The notes beneath the pieces are model-generated. The model searched no databases. It was given only the letters and a program-made list of their open reading frames with translations, and was not told the DNA's origin. Below, one piece after another: positions 1 through 7,569 of a DNA stretch of 34,728 nt. The position numbers were made by a program, and so were the translations under genes. The stretch is from assembly GCF_018403285.1 (NCBI RefSeq), contig NZ_BOSJ01000030.1, forward strand, positions 1 to 34,728, in the 5' to 3' direction. Positions within the stretch are counted from its first letter, which is position 1, and each line of letters begins with the position of its first letter. The DNA is from Paenibacillus sp. J45TS6. Lineage in GTDB: Bacteria > Bacillota > Bacilli > Paenibacillales > Paenibacillaceae.

Positions 1-100
1 TCCTCCTTTGAATACCTTAATAATTTTACCCGGATAAAATAAGAAGTCAATATTACCCGGGTAAAATATGATTTATTATTTGTTATGGAGGGGTTAAGTG
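1..100 (-). promoter_or_regulatory. Promoter with two palindromic operators for a leftward gene outside the window
   Basis: Bases 1-10 are the complement of a strong ribosome site (CAAAGGAGGA read leftwards), so a minus-strand gene begins just beyond the left edge. Read leftwards, a TTGACT box and a TAAAAT box sit 16 nt apart. A perfect palindrome TTACCCGGGTAA (53-64) lies just upstream of the -35, and an imperfect copy TTTTACCCGGATAAAA (24-39) overlaps the spacer and -10. Two operators placed this way are typical of an autoregulated repressor such as a TetR-family gene; that identity is inference because the gene itself is not visible. Confidence 0.6.
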
Positions 101-370
101 CAAAAGACACGGTCTAAGAGACACCCCGCTGAGGGCTAGTGTTTGCTTTATGTTGTACATGCAGTGATTTTGTCACAAAACTGAACGTTAGTTGTGCAAC
201 TAAAAAAACGACTGTCGCAGCTACCACAATTTAACTAACTGTAAAACGTTAGTTGAAAACAGCAGGGAGCAGCTTGCTAGTTGGTAGCTGCTCCCTTTTA
301 GTTATGCAAACCGGCAGGATAACGCAACTTCCCAGCTATAGAAACGTTAATATAATATCGAGGTGATTAA
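99..370. other. Gene-poor stretch with a possible 13-codon rightward leader
   Basis: A GGAGGGG ribosome site near 87-94 precedes a GTG that opens a 13-codon reading frame (MQKTRSKRHPAEG), divergent from the leftward gene and able to share its operators. It may be the stump of a lost regulated gene. The rest holds a half copy of the GTTAGTT motif (about 184-194) and the first full palindrome-terminator element; no other gene is seen. Confidence 0.3.
233..300 (+). repeat. AACTAAC/GTTAGTT palindrome fused to a terminator, copy A
   Basis: Arms AACTAAC and GTTAGTT with an 8-nt centre (233-254) are followed by a hairpin with an 11-bp stem, AGGGAGCAGCT (264-274) paired with AGCTGCTCCCT (286-296), then a T-rich tail. 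The same palindrome and nearly the same hairpin recur at 4109 and 7301, and the palindrome with a different hairpin at 5609, so the unit is a dispersed family. The hairpin should terminate rightward transcription. Confidence 0.75.
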
Positions 371-874
371 ATGAAAGCTATAAGTAAGTTGCTGTTCCTA
401 TGTATGATACCTCTTTTATTGTCTGGTTGCTTACAAAACGCGGAAAGTAATCAACCGACCAATAATTTGGATCTAAGTCCTCCAGTTGAAATTTCAATTG
501 AAGAGGCGGTAGCTGAGATCCCGTTTGATATCAAACAACCGTCAGTCCCTTTCCAAGTTACTCAAAAATCAGCAAGGATTTTAGATGCCAATGGTAAATT
601 TGATGCAGTAGAAATCACGTATGCAAATACCGATGAAGAATTGAACCTGATTATTATGATTACAAACTCAAAGGCTGATACGCGTCCGAATGGGAAAAAA
701 GATCTTAAATTAGAGAACGGTTCGCAAACATGGGACCAAGGAAACGAACATGTAAGTGCCATCTATTGGAGAAATGAGGGTTTAACTTACTCTCTTATTT
801 CAGGAAAAAATAACAATCTTGAACCGTTATACGATTACCAAACATTAATTGAAATAGCAAATACAATAAAATGA
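371..874 (+). CDS. Putative secreted lipoprotein of unknown function
   Basis: The 167-residue product starts with a short basic region, a hydrophobic core and a lipobox LLSGC with the acceptor Cys near residue 20, so it should be exported, lipidated and held on the outer face of the membrane. The start is set by GAGGTG five bases before the ATG. The rest is soluble and slightly acidic; no family was recognised. It looks monocistronic: a palindrome-terminator lies upstream and a perfect hairpin terminator downstream. Between its stop and that terminator a short frame (ending GKTVAEKVEKE) reads like the tail of another, lost protein. Lipoprotein status is well supported; the function is unknown. 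Confidence 0.8.
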   Translation: MKAISKLLFLCMIPLLLSGCLQNAESNQPTNNLDLSPPVEISIEEAVAEIPFDIKQPSVPFQVTQKSARILDANGKFDAVEITYANTDEELNLIIMITNSKADTRPNGKKDLKLENGSQTWDQGNEHVSAIYWRNEGLTYSLISGKNNNLEPLYDYQTLIEIANTIK

Positions 875-933
875 TTTTGTTAAACTAAATCATTACGGTA
901 ACGGTAAAACAGTAGCTGAGAAGGTAGAGAAAG

Positions 934-980
934 AATAAATAAAGGAGCCATCGAATGATAGCTCCTTTATTTATTAATAC
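934..980 (+). terminator. Rho-independent terminator with a perfect 15-bp stem
   Basis: AATAAATAAAGGAGC (934-948) pairs perfectly with 961-975 and T-rich sequence lies in the 3' arm. It closes the lipoprotein transcription unit. Confidence 0.8.
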
Positions 981-1089
981 ACCGTCAATAATATTGTATT
1001 GCACTTTTGAAGACTAACAGAAACCTCCACTCTTCGCTTTACCACTACTTGTGATATGGTTCACCGCGCTGTCTGTAACGGCAAGTTTT

Positions 1090-1117
1090 AGGCTATCCCT
1101 TTCGGGGATGGCCTTTC
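1090..1117. terminator. Hairpin terminator between convergent units
   Basis: AGGCTATCCC pairs with GGGATGGCCT around a TTTC loop, with one T-G wobble. The T-rich tail is better on the plus strand, but the site also lies just past the 3' end of the leftward kinase gene, so it may serve both directions. Confidence 0.5.
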
Positions 1118-1149
1118 TAAAGCATCTAATGAACATCAAACACCTGAAC

Positions 1150-2031
1150 TCAATAACCCACCGAATTCCTTAAAGTAAGAATGTTTTCCTGAAGGAATGC
1201 TTGATTTTTTTCTATTCCTCTATTTTTACACCAAACAACTGCACAGAAAGCATCGTAAAAATCATAAAAGGGTAGCACTTTTTCCAAATCCATTATAGGT
1301 CGAATCGATTGATAACCTTCAATGAACGGCATCTTTGTTCTTGGATTGACTTCCCAAATATATCGATTGACTTTTGTGAAATCTATTTCCGACGATCCGC
1401 CACGGGCACTCTCGAAATCAATAATGCCAGCAACCTCGTTACCATTGACCAATATATTACCTGGTCTAAAATCCATGTGAACAATGCATGGTCCGTCAGG
1501 GTCCGGCAAAGCAGAGAAAACTACATCAAAGTGAAGAATACATCTTTCATACAATTCGGAGTCGAGAATCTCTTTGCATGGCTCTTTCCACTCTTCAAAA
1601 TTACTTTTGATATATAATCTCCAATTATTTTGATCAAGTAACTTAAAACCATTAGTTACATGGTAACCATACCCAGGAGTTTTAACCTCATGTAACATAG
1701 CAAGATACACGCCAATTTGAAAAGAAAGTTTCTCATCAATGTCTCCAGTACAAGGCATACCTTGAATTGCTGAAAGAAGCAATGCACCAGTAGTGCTTTC
1801 ATCCCCGTACCAAATGTCCATTACCTTAGGAACAGGTATTACACCATGTAATGTCTCAAGCATCTGGAATTCACGAAATAGTTTATCCTTGTTAAATGGA
1901 ATTTTTACAAAAACATTTTCTCCGGTGGCAAGAGTAAGTTTGTATACATCAGAACTAAATGATTCTGGAACATCTTCAACATTCAAGACGTTCAACTTTA
2001 GCTTTTCTATAACTTTTAGAATGGAACTCAT
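1150..2031 (-). CDS. Aminoglycoside phosphotransferase (APH)-family kinase
   Basis: The 293-residue protein has the APH fold signature: a Brenner-type catalytic motif HMDFRPGN near residues 185-192 (H-x-D-x4-N) and the metal-binding Asp in IDFESARGG near residue 205. The N-terminal lobe contains VFVKIPF, matching the nucleotide-binding Lys of kinases. The family transfers phosphate from ATP to aminoglycosides, macrolides, homoserine or other small hydroxylated compounds; the substrate cannot be read from the sequence. The start is well placed: an AGGAGG ribosome site lies 6 nt before the ATG. It is a single gene convergent with the lipoprotein unit. Drug resistance is possible but is not implied by the family alone. 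Confidence 0.8.
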   Translation of the reverse strand: MSSILKVIEKLKLNVLNVEDVPESFSSDVYKLTLATGENVFVKIPFNKDKLFREFQMLETLHGVIPVPKVMDIWYGDESTTGALLLSAIQGMPCTGDIDEKLSFQIGVYLAMLHEVKTPGYGYHVTNGFKLLDQNNWRLYIKSNFEEWKEPCKEILDSELYERCILHFDVVFSALPDPDGPCIVHMDFRPGNILVNGNEVAGIIDFESARGGSSEIDFTKVNRYIWEVNPRTKMPFIEGYQSIRPIMDLEKVLPFYDFYDAFCAVVWCKNRGIEKNQAFLQENILTLRNSVGY

Positions 2032-2105
2032 ATGTTACCTCCTTTTTTGGAGCGGTTCTTCCGATTTGTCTCTCTGAAAACCGAACCTAAACCACAATTG
2101 ACTGA

Positions 2106-2487
2106 ATAAAGTATCAATACATTGTAGATTTTTATAAGAGACCAAAACCATCAATTGCAAAAGTACATAATTTAATTGAAACGCTACTAGAAAAGAATGA
2201 AGATATACAATTCATCGCTGAAAAAGAAGGTGAATTTCTCGGATTTGCAACATTGTATTTTAGTTTTAGTACAACAAAAGCAGATAAGATTACTATAATG
2301 AACGATTTATTTGTTTTAGAGAAAGCAAGAGGTACAGAGGTGGCCGAACAACTCTTTAAGTTCTGTGAAACATTTACCAAAGAAAACGGATATGCACATA
2401 TGTCATGGGTAACTGCATCTGATAATAAACGAGCTCAACGGTTTAATGGGTGGCTCTCTTGGAAACTGGTTGAACTATTCAATATAA
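2106..2487 (+). pseudogene. Decayed GNAT-family N-acetyltransferase
   Basis: One frame reads as the body of a small GNAT acetyltransferase (DFYKRPKPS..., a beta strand GFATLYFSFST, then MNDLFVLEKARG, the acetyl-CoA loop region, and VTASDNKRAQRF). The last segment, MGGSLGNWLNYSI and a stop, is in another frame from 2446. The expected residues between AQRF and MGG are missing, consistent with a small out-of-frame deletion near 2445. The 5' end is also lost: the frame runs into a TGA at 2103 with no start or ribosome site. GNATs move an acetyl group from acetyl-CoA to amines; this copy should be inactive. Confidence 0.75.
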
Positions 2488-2508
2488 TCCTAATTCAACT
2501 TGACCAGC

Positions 2509-3210
2509 TTAATCATGTTTGTCAATTTTCCTGCCGTACAAGACAACAAAATTATAATACTTATATAAATAGTCTACATCCGAAAAACCAATCTCTTTCA
2601 ACCATCCTATCTGACTTTCTAAATTTGCCATTTTATCAAGTTTAGTTCGTTCATACGCAGAAGCAATCTCTTCTCTTGATAGTTCACTGGACTCTACTTT
2701 TCTTTTCCAATCGTTTTTATATAATGAATCGAGAAACATTGTGTTACCAAGAATTTGGTCGGCATTTATGAACACCCCACCTTCCTGCAAACTCTGAAAA
2801 GTGTTTTTGTATAGCACCTTTTTTTCTTCATCTAGAAGATGATGTATAGAAAGGGCGGACACAATAACATCGAACTTATTCTCATAAACAAAATTTGAAT
2901 AATCATCGACAATGTATTTTACATTATCCATACCATCAAATCTCGATTTAGCTACTTCTAACATCTTTTCAGAAATATCAATCAAAGTGAGGTTTGCTTT
3001 CGGATATTTTTTTAGCATCAAAGATGACAATAATCCCGTACCAGCACCTAGATCTAAAATATTTGGGGTGTCGTTTCCTGTCTCAGCAATTGAAACTGCT
3101 ATACCATAAAAATCATCAAAACAGGGGATAAGATTCCTACGTTGCTCGTCATACGCATTCGCGACTTGATTAAACTTTAGAACAACATCATTAATTTTGC
3201 TGTTACCCAC
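2509..3210 (-). CDS. Class I SAM-dependent methyltransferase
   Basis: This 233-residue protein has a Rossmann methyltransferase layout. Motif I LDLGAGTG is at residues 52-59, an acidic strand LTLIDIS follows (ribose-binding Asp), then NVKYIVDDYSNF and the motif IV-like region FDVIVSALSIHHLLD, the pattern of small-molecule methyltransferases of the Methyltransf_25/UbiE-like group. I chose the GTG at 3210 because GGAGGTG lies 6-8 nt ahead of it; an upstream TTG at 3225 lies inside that ribosome site. The C-terminus ends just past the broken GNAT, which points toward it. The methyl acceptor is unknown. It is divergent from the racemase-like gene at 3433, with about 220 nt of AT-rich promoter region between them. 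Confidence 0.82.
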   Translation of the reverse strand: MGNSKINDVVLKFNQVANAYDEQRRNLIPCFDDFYGIAVSIAETGNDTPNILDLGAGTGLLSSLMLKKYPKANLTLIDISEKMLEVAKSRFDGMDNVKYIVDDYSNFVYENKFDVIVSALSIHHLLDEEKKVLYKNTFQSLQEGGVFINADQILGNTMFLDSLYKNDWKRKVESSELSREEIASAYERTKLDKMANLESQIGWLKEIGFSDVDYLYKYYNFVVLYGRKIDKHD

Positions 3211-3432
3211 TGCACACACCTCCAATTAATTCCATTACAATACAAATAATATATCAATTCATCTCATTAAAATAATATATAATATCTATACTTCTAATAG
3301 GATTTTCCTATAACGATATATTATCGCATGATTAACTAATCAGCAGAATAGTTGTACAACTCAAATGATAAAACAGTTTACAAATCCAATTCAAAATGGT
3401 TACAATACTTGAAAATCGTAGGGGGCATAAGT

Positions 3433-4101
3433 GTGAAAAGAATTGGGTGCTTTCATGCACATTATTCAAATATTGAACACGTTGAAAAAGCTCTGAATAT
3501 TTTTGATGTAGAATTAATTCATTTTGTAGATCCAGGTCTTGACCGAATAAAAATGGATGCTGATTTCACAAAAGAAATTATTGAAAAGAAAGTTATTGAG
3601 ACACTTGATTGGATAACAAATTGCCATGTAGATGCTATCTTAATTACATGTACTTTTTTCACTTCAATATTTAAAGAAGAATTTCATTATTATCCGATTC
3701 CTATAATAAAAATTGACGAGCCATTGTTCGAAGATATCTGTAAAATGAATCAGCCAATAATAGTTACTTTTACGAATCCGAACACTGTTGATGGAACGAT
3801 GAATCAATTATTATCCTACTCCAGAATGAAGGGTAAAGAGATTGAAGTTAAGTCTTCCCTTTTGGAGAATACCTTTGATTTAATCATGCAAGGGAAAAAA
3901 AATGAGTACATAGAATCTGTCTCAAATGGATTGATAAATATTATTGAGGAAAATCCAAAGAAAAGCGTGGTTGTTGCCCAGCTTTCTATGGTACCAGCCG
4001 CACAGTTAACCGAGAAGCAAACAGATATTCCCGTTAGGAACCATCTAGAGTCTCTGTCTAGATATATGAAGGAAGTTTTAGCCCTCGTACCAAAAACTTA
4101 G
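3433..4101 (+). CDS. Asp/Glu/hydantoin racemase-superfamily-like protein
   Basis: The 222-residue product begins RIGCFHAH, carries a thiol in the motif LITCTFF (Cys73), and has a C-terminal segment VVVAQLSMVPAAQL shaped like the second half-site of the aspartate/glutamate racemase superfamily. Those enzymes use two Cys residues for 1,1-proton transfer. Here the first is present but the second site has no Cys (AQLSM), so it may be a lyase-, isomerase- or non-racemase member. The GTG start at 3433 is supported by AGGGGGC 6-7 nt upstream; the frame stays open further back to a TTG at 3352 that has no ribosome site. A palindrome-terminator follows its stop at once. Confidence 0.65.
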   Translation: MKRIGCFHAHYSNIEHVEKALNIFDVELIHFVDPGLDRIKMDADFTKEIIEKKVIETLDWITNCHVDAILITCTFFTSIFKEEFHYYPIPIIKIDEPLFEDICKMNQPIIVTFTNPNTVDGTMNQLLSYSRMKGKEIEVKSSLLENTFDLIMQGKKNEYIESVSNGLINIIEENPKKSVVVAQLSMVPAAQLTEKQTDIPVRNHLESLSRYMKEVLALVPKT

Positions 4102-4108
4102 ATTGTTA

Positions 4109-4176
4109 AACTAACTGTAAAACGTTAGTTGAACACAGAAGGGAGTAGCTAGCCAGTTGGCAGCTGCTCCCTTTTT
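4109..4176 (+). repeat. Palindrome-terminator element, copy B
   Basis: The same AACTAAC...GTTAGTT palindrome (4109-4130) as copy A begins 7 nt after the racemase-like stop. It is followed by the hairpin GGGAGTAGCT / AGCTGCTCCC (4141-4171, one G-T pair) and a T5 tail. It should end the upstream transcript. Confidence 0.8.
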
Positions 4177-4352
4177 GTTATGCAAACGGCAGGATAGCGT
4201 GGAGTGCCTGTTATATTTGAGCAATTGAAGAAAATCATATATCAATTCCTTTCAAGGTTAATTTGATGATAAAATGTTTTTTTGAAATATTGTAATTTAT
4301 GTATCCAACACTTTGCATTAATGTTTCAGGAAAGGAAGTTGTTATATTATCA

Positions 4353-5030
4353 ATGATTGATACAAAAAAATTTAAGCAATTGTTAAAAGAAACATTCACA
4401 CGAGAACTAAGAAAACACGGATTCCAAGGCACAGCTGGTAGGTATAGAACCAAACCTAATAATCATTTAATCTATACTGTTAATATTCAGGGTGATAAAT
4501 ATGGTGGGTGTTGTTGTGTTGAACTTGGAGTATACATTGACTTCATCCCAAACACTTTGGGTGTTCACGTCCCTCTCAATAAAGTTTCTCCGTATGATTG
4601 TGAATTTCGGTGGAGACTATCAGACCTTAAAAATGAAGACTTATGGTGGAGTTATGGCGAGACGGAAAGCGAAGCTCTAGAGAACATCGGACATATGACA
4701 GAAATCTTTTTAGAATACGGTTTGCAATACTTTGAGGAATTCAATAATTTCCCTGAATGTCTCACCAATATTAGTATAAAGGATATAGAACAATGGAATA
4801 AAAATGTAAAGCGGTTGGGTAATAAGTATACAAGAGAGAGACTAGCATTAGTGCTTTCTAAAATACATCTGCATATGAACAATAATGAGCAGGCTATTTC
4901 TTTTGCAACATGGGCAATTAATCGGATTGGAAAAAAACATGTTGGAAGGGGATTGATTTCTGAGTTTAATGAGATCATTAACAAAGCAACTGCCCAAAGA
5001 GGTTGCCATGGTGAGATTATAGATAATTGA
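4353..5030 (+). CDS. DUF4304-like protein, possible orphan immunity protein
   Basis: The 225-residue product resembles DUF4304 proteins: an N-terminal helix (FKQLLKETFTRELRKHGF), then a motif of the type GTAGRYRTKPNN, a strand YTVNIQGDKYGG and CVELGVYIDF. DUF4304 proteins are often encoded near polymorphic toxins, where an immunity role has been proposed; no toxin is visible here. The start is uncertain: ATG at 4353 has AGGAAAGGAAG upstream at a long spacing, while the frame continues to an ATG at 4299 with no good ribosome site. The stop codon runs directly into a decayed AACTAAC repeat (5030-5050). The CPCC gene follows in the same direction and may be co-transcribed. Confidence 0.6.
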   Translation: MIDTKKFKQLLKETFTRELRKHGFQGTAGRYRTKPNNHLIYTVNIQGDKYGGCCCVELGVYIDFIPNTLGVHVPLNKVSPYDCEFRWRLSDLKNEDLWWSYGETESEALENIGHMTEIFLEYGLQYFEEFNNFPECLTNISIKDIEQWNKNVKRLGNKYTRERLALVLSKIHLHMNNNEQAISFATWAINRIGKKHVGRGLISEFNEIINKATAQRGCHGEIIDN

Positions 5031-5050
5031 ACTAACGAGAAAACGATAGT
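5030..5050 (+). repeat. Decayed copy of the AACTAAC/GTTAGTT palindrome
   Basis: AACTAACGAG then AAAACGATAGT overlaps the TGA of the DUF4304-like gene. The right arm has changed (GATAGT for GTTAGTT) and no hairpin follows, so transcription could read on into the CPCC gene. Confidence 0.5.
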
Positions 5051-5112
5051 GGAGGGGCTTGAACATAGAAGTTCCTTTTTTCCATGTTAAATCTCATAAG
5101 AGGAGTGATTTC

Positions 5113-5574
5113 ATGACCAAATATACTTGTCCATGTTGTGGGTATAAAACTCTTGATGAAGAACCACCTGGAACATATGAGACTTGCGATGTTTGTAATT
5201 GGCAAGAGGATGCTGTAATGAATGAAAACCCAGATTATTGGGGCGGTGCGAATGCAGTATGTTTGAGGCAAGCACAAAGAAACTTTATGAAATTTGCGGC
5301 TAAGGAAAAGAAATCTTTAGACAACGTAGTTCCAAGAAACGATTACGAACAAGACCCTTCATGGAAACCAGTGTGGGAAAATGAAGTAAACCTAGATGAA
5401 GCGAAACTTGCGGAAATACAAATCGACGGTAATGTCATAGATAAAAGGTTTCAGGAGTCAATTAATATTAATGACTTTTTAGACGCATATACTGAGTTTC
5501 TTGAAGCAAAGGGATGGGGCTTTGGTGGTGAAATTAAGCAAAGAAGTACCCAGATTGAAAAACCAAAACGTTGA
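5113..5574 (+). CDS. Cysteine-rich CPCC-family protein
   Basis: A 153-residue protein whose first 30 residues hold Cys6, Cys8, Cys9, Cys25 and Cys28 (CPCCG...CDVC), followed by DYWGGANAVCLRQAQRNF. This is the CPCC zinc-ribbon-like signature (Pfam cysteine-rich CPCC). The cysteines probably bind one zinc ion. CPCC proteins occur widely in Firmicutes and are frequent in polymorphic-toxin and immunity neighbourhoods, but a defined biochemical role is lacking. The C-terminal half (about residues 60-153) is charged and unassigned. The ATG at 5113 has AGGAG about 8 nt upstream; an upstream in-frame TTG (5059) lacks one. It ends just before palindrome-terminator copy C. Confidence 0.75.
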   Translation: MTKYTCPCCGYKTLDEEPPGTYETCDVCNWQEDAVMNENPDYWGGANAVCLRQAQRNFMKFAAKEKKSLDNVVPRNDYEQDPSWKPVWENEVNLDEAKLAEIQIDGNVIDKRFQESININDFLDAYTEFLEAKGWGFGGEIKQRSTQIEKPKR

Positions 5575-5608
5575 TTTGATAAATGCAATGATAGAACGGA
5601 AGTTATTC

Positions 5609-5690
5609 AACTAACTGTAAAACGTTAGTTGAACGACAATAGCGGCAGACTAAGACCTCATTTATCGAGTCTTGGTCTGCCGCTGCTTCT
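5609..5690 (+). repeat. Palindrome-terminator element, copy C
   Basis: The AACTAAC...GTTAGTT palindrome (5609-5630) is identical to copies A and B, but the hairpin differs: AGCGGCAGAC...AAGAC pairs with GTCTT...GTCTGCCGCT (5641-5684). The palindrome is therefore the conserved part and the terminator is exchangeable. Confidence 0.75.
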
Positions 5691-6034
5691 TTTAATGGAT
5701 CATTCTAAAATTATCATTGACCACTTGTGGTTTTAATTGATTGAAACTAAAATTGTTTTCTACCAATTCTAAAACGCTCTATTTCAACAGCAGAGAAAAA
5801 ATTATCCTCTCCATATAATATATTGCTTCCAATCTCTTATACGCTATGCATATGCAAGAGGAACTAAAAGGTATATGCAAAAACGCTACCGTGAGAATAA
5901 TTATACAATGGTCATTATGGCTACGGACAAAGAAACAGATACATCAATGGCAACTGAAAAAATTATGAGAAAAATAATAATGGGGAAAGACCGAAGCTAA
6001 ATAAAAGCGATTGGTAATAGGAAGGGATCATATT
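5691..6034. other. Gene-poor stretch with a C-terminal coding remnant
   Basis: A frame at 5836-6000 (LIRYAYARGTKRY... to a stop at 6000) has protein-like composition but no start or ribosome site, so it may be the tail of a lost gene; no family was recognised. The 12-bp palindrome ACCACTTGTGGT at 5720-5731 reappears at 13930-13941. Confidence 0.35.
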
Positions 6035-6427
6035 ATGGAATTTTACTTCACTGGAGAAATTATGGAGGATGTAGAAAAGGCCTATTCTGAGATCGAGAAT
6101 ATTGTTTTAAAAAAATTAAATACATCACTAAACTCACAGGATTACGGTCCTGGCTTAAAAATATTGGGGATAATTTTTATGATCGCAAGTGATGAGCTTG
6201 TTGAAGAGGGTCTTTTTAATGAAAAAATAACTTACTTGAAGAAAGATAAGGACTCTGATATTCGTCTGAGAATTGATCATGCGACTTTTAGGGAAGTTGA
6301 TCTTGATTCTCAAATAAGGTTACTAGTCGATAATTTGATTAGAGCTGTTAGAGAAATAAAGAAGAAATTTAAAGAGGACTTCGATTCTGAAAGGTTAGCA
6401 AAGGATATTGATCGTTTGTTTAACTAA
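6035..6427 (+). CDS. Imm44-like immunity protein
   Basis: The 130-residue protein opens MEFYFTGEIMEDVEKAYSEI, followed by a long helix with KKLN, the strand GLKILGIIFMIA and a charged helical C-terminus. This order matches my memory of the immunity-protein 44 group, which neutralises toxins of contact-dependent or polymorphic systems. The assignment rests on overall pattern only, since these families have no catalytic residues. The ATG at 6035 is supported by GGAAGGG about 8 nt upstream; an earlier in-frame TTG is not. No toxin gene lies within the window, so if the call is right this is an orphan immunity gene. Confidence 0.5.
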   Translation: MEFYFTGEIMEDVEKAYSEIENIVLKKLNTSLNSQDYGPGLKILGIIFMIASDELVEEGLFNEKITYLKKDKDSDIRLRIDHATFREVDLDSQIRLLVDNLIRAVREIKKKFKEDFDSERLAKDIDRLFN

Positions 6428-6819
6428 GCTATAATTAATTATGAAATAAAGACAGGTTAAACCACGAGTGGATTTATTTTATGAATGGATTTTCTTTTAT
6501 AAATTCTAAAAGCTGCTCTTTCAATCAAAATTTTCACAAATCACTGTAGTCCAACTTAGGTTTAATTAGAAAAAGTAAGCAACCGATCAACAGACCGGTT
6601 GCCTATTCCTGCACCCTAAACGGAGGGCACCGCGAATTACTTTTTCTTTAATTCCTCTCTAGTGTAGGCATCAGAAATTATCAATTTGCTTATGTGTTCA
6701 CGCTAGCTTCCTAATCTTCTCTTCTTATTTGATAATTTCATTCACTATAGTTAACTTTCCGTATTATAAATGGACTCCCAGCAGAAACTCCTGTACTATT
6801 ACCTTTTGATTCTAATTGA
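6428..6819. other. Gene-free stretch with a leftward hairpin and a short coding tail
   Basis: On the minus strand 6637-6702 reads REHISKLIISDAYTREELKKK and stop, closed by an upstream TAG, so it is only a C-terminal scrap. It is followed on that strand by the hairpin GCAACCG/CGGTTGC (6579-6602) with a T-rich tail, which looks like that lost gene's terminator. Nothing else is supported. Confidence 0.4.
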
Positions 6820-7005
6820 ATGAGGATGATTTTTTTGGCAAGTGCAGCAGTAGTTTTTGCATCAATTCTTTTACCTATTTTTCTTTATATGTCTTTTTAC
6901 TTTTTGCTTGATGGGAAACAGCCACAAGCAAGAAGAATATTCATCTCCCTTAGTTTTAGTTTAACAATATGGTCGATGGCAATAATTATGATTGCAAAAA
7001 ATTAG
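6820..7005 (+). CDS. Small two-helix membrane protein
   Basis: This 61-residue product has two hydrophobic segments (about residues 4-29 and 39-58) separated by a short basic loop LDGKQPQARRIF, so it should be an integral membrane protein with two passes. The ATG at 6820 has little ribosome site; the TTG at 6835 has GAGG about 9 nt upstream and could be the true start, shortening the N-terminus by five residues. The stop overlaps the first base of a compact terminator, as expected for a real gene. Its function is unknown and no relative was recognised. Confidence 0.55.
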   Translation: MRMIFLASAAVVFASILLPIFLYMSFYFLLDGKQPQARRIFISLSFSLTIWSMAIIMIAKN

Positions 7006-7027
7006 AAGGTCTATCGACCTTCTTTTT
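7005..7027 (+). terminator. Compact rho-independent terminator
   Basis: GAAGGTC pairs with GACCTTC around a TATC loop, followed by T5. It starts on the last base of the small membrane-protein gene. Confidence 0.85.
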
Positions 7028-7043
7028 ATATTAGGATCAAAGT

Positions 7044-7211
7044 TTATTTAGATATTTTTAGAGTAGTTGTGTAATTCCCCAGATGACCAAGATACTCAAA
7101 GATTGGCGTGTGACCATATTCTTTAACTACAAATACTTGTCCTGTTATAACATCCTTGTATGTATCTCTTATCTTGCACTGGCTGGCTTGGATCAAGTTC
7201 TAATATCTCAT
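7044..7211 (-). pseudogene. Frameshifted remnant of an unidentified protein
   Basis: On the minus strand, an ATG at 7211 is followed in a shifted frame by ILELDPSQPVQDKRYIQ, and another frame continues DVITGQVFVVKEYGHTPIFE and on to a stop at 7044. Joined, they read as one short protein or as the tail of a larger one with at least one frameshift near 7150. No family was identified. Confidence 0.3.
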
Positions 7212-7299
7212 TCCTCCACTAAAGGAAAATTCTAGTTATTAACATTAAATAAAAATGCCATTATCCCTAAAAGTAAAGGGTCTAATCCAAATATTGATT

Positions 7300-7370
7300 G
7301 AACTAACGGTAAAACGTTAGTTCAAAATAGAGGGAGCAGTTTGCCAGTTGTGGCAGCTGCTCCCTGTTTC
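7300..7370 (+). repeat. Palindrome-terminator element, copy D
   Basis: GAACTAACG and CGTTAGTTC form the palindrome (7300-7323, one base different from the other copies). The hairpin GGGAGCAG...CTGCTCCC (7332-7365) matches copies A and B. No intact rightward gene lies immediately upstream, so this copy is isolated. Confidence 0.75.
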
Positions 7371-7379
7371 GTTACAGCA

Positions 7380-7569
7380 AAGTTTAGACCACATTTTTAT
7401 TCTCATGTGGCTTTTGACGTTAAAAATGTGGCTTTTCAGGTTAGGATTGTGAGATATCAGAAATCTGGAAGCAGTCGTTTGTTGGACTAGCTAAGGAGAA
7501 TATCTGGTTTCCGTCCAAGATATTAGTATCAAGTAGTAAGTATAGAGAAGTAAGTGCCTCAAATCTTAG
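7380..7569. other. Short stretch without a recognised gene
   Basis: A near-direct repeat of TGTGGCTTTT occurs at 7396 and 7426. No coding frame with a ribosome site is seen. Confidence 0.3.

Noticed and set aside
1150-2031. Calling the kinase an antibiotic-resistance gene
   Set aside because: The APH fold also covers homoserine, choline and other kinases; no subfamily-specific residues could be assigned by eye.
2253-2645. Open frame of 130 codons on the plus strand
   Set aside because: It joins the middle of the decayed GNAT to out-of-frame sequence beyond the deletion and runs into the antisense of the methyltransferase gene; its C-terminal half is not protein-like.
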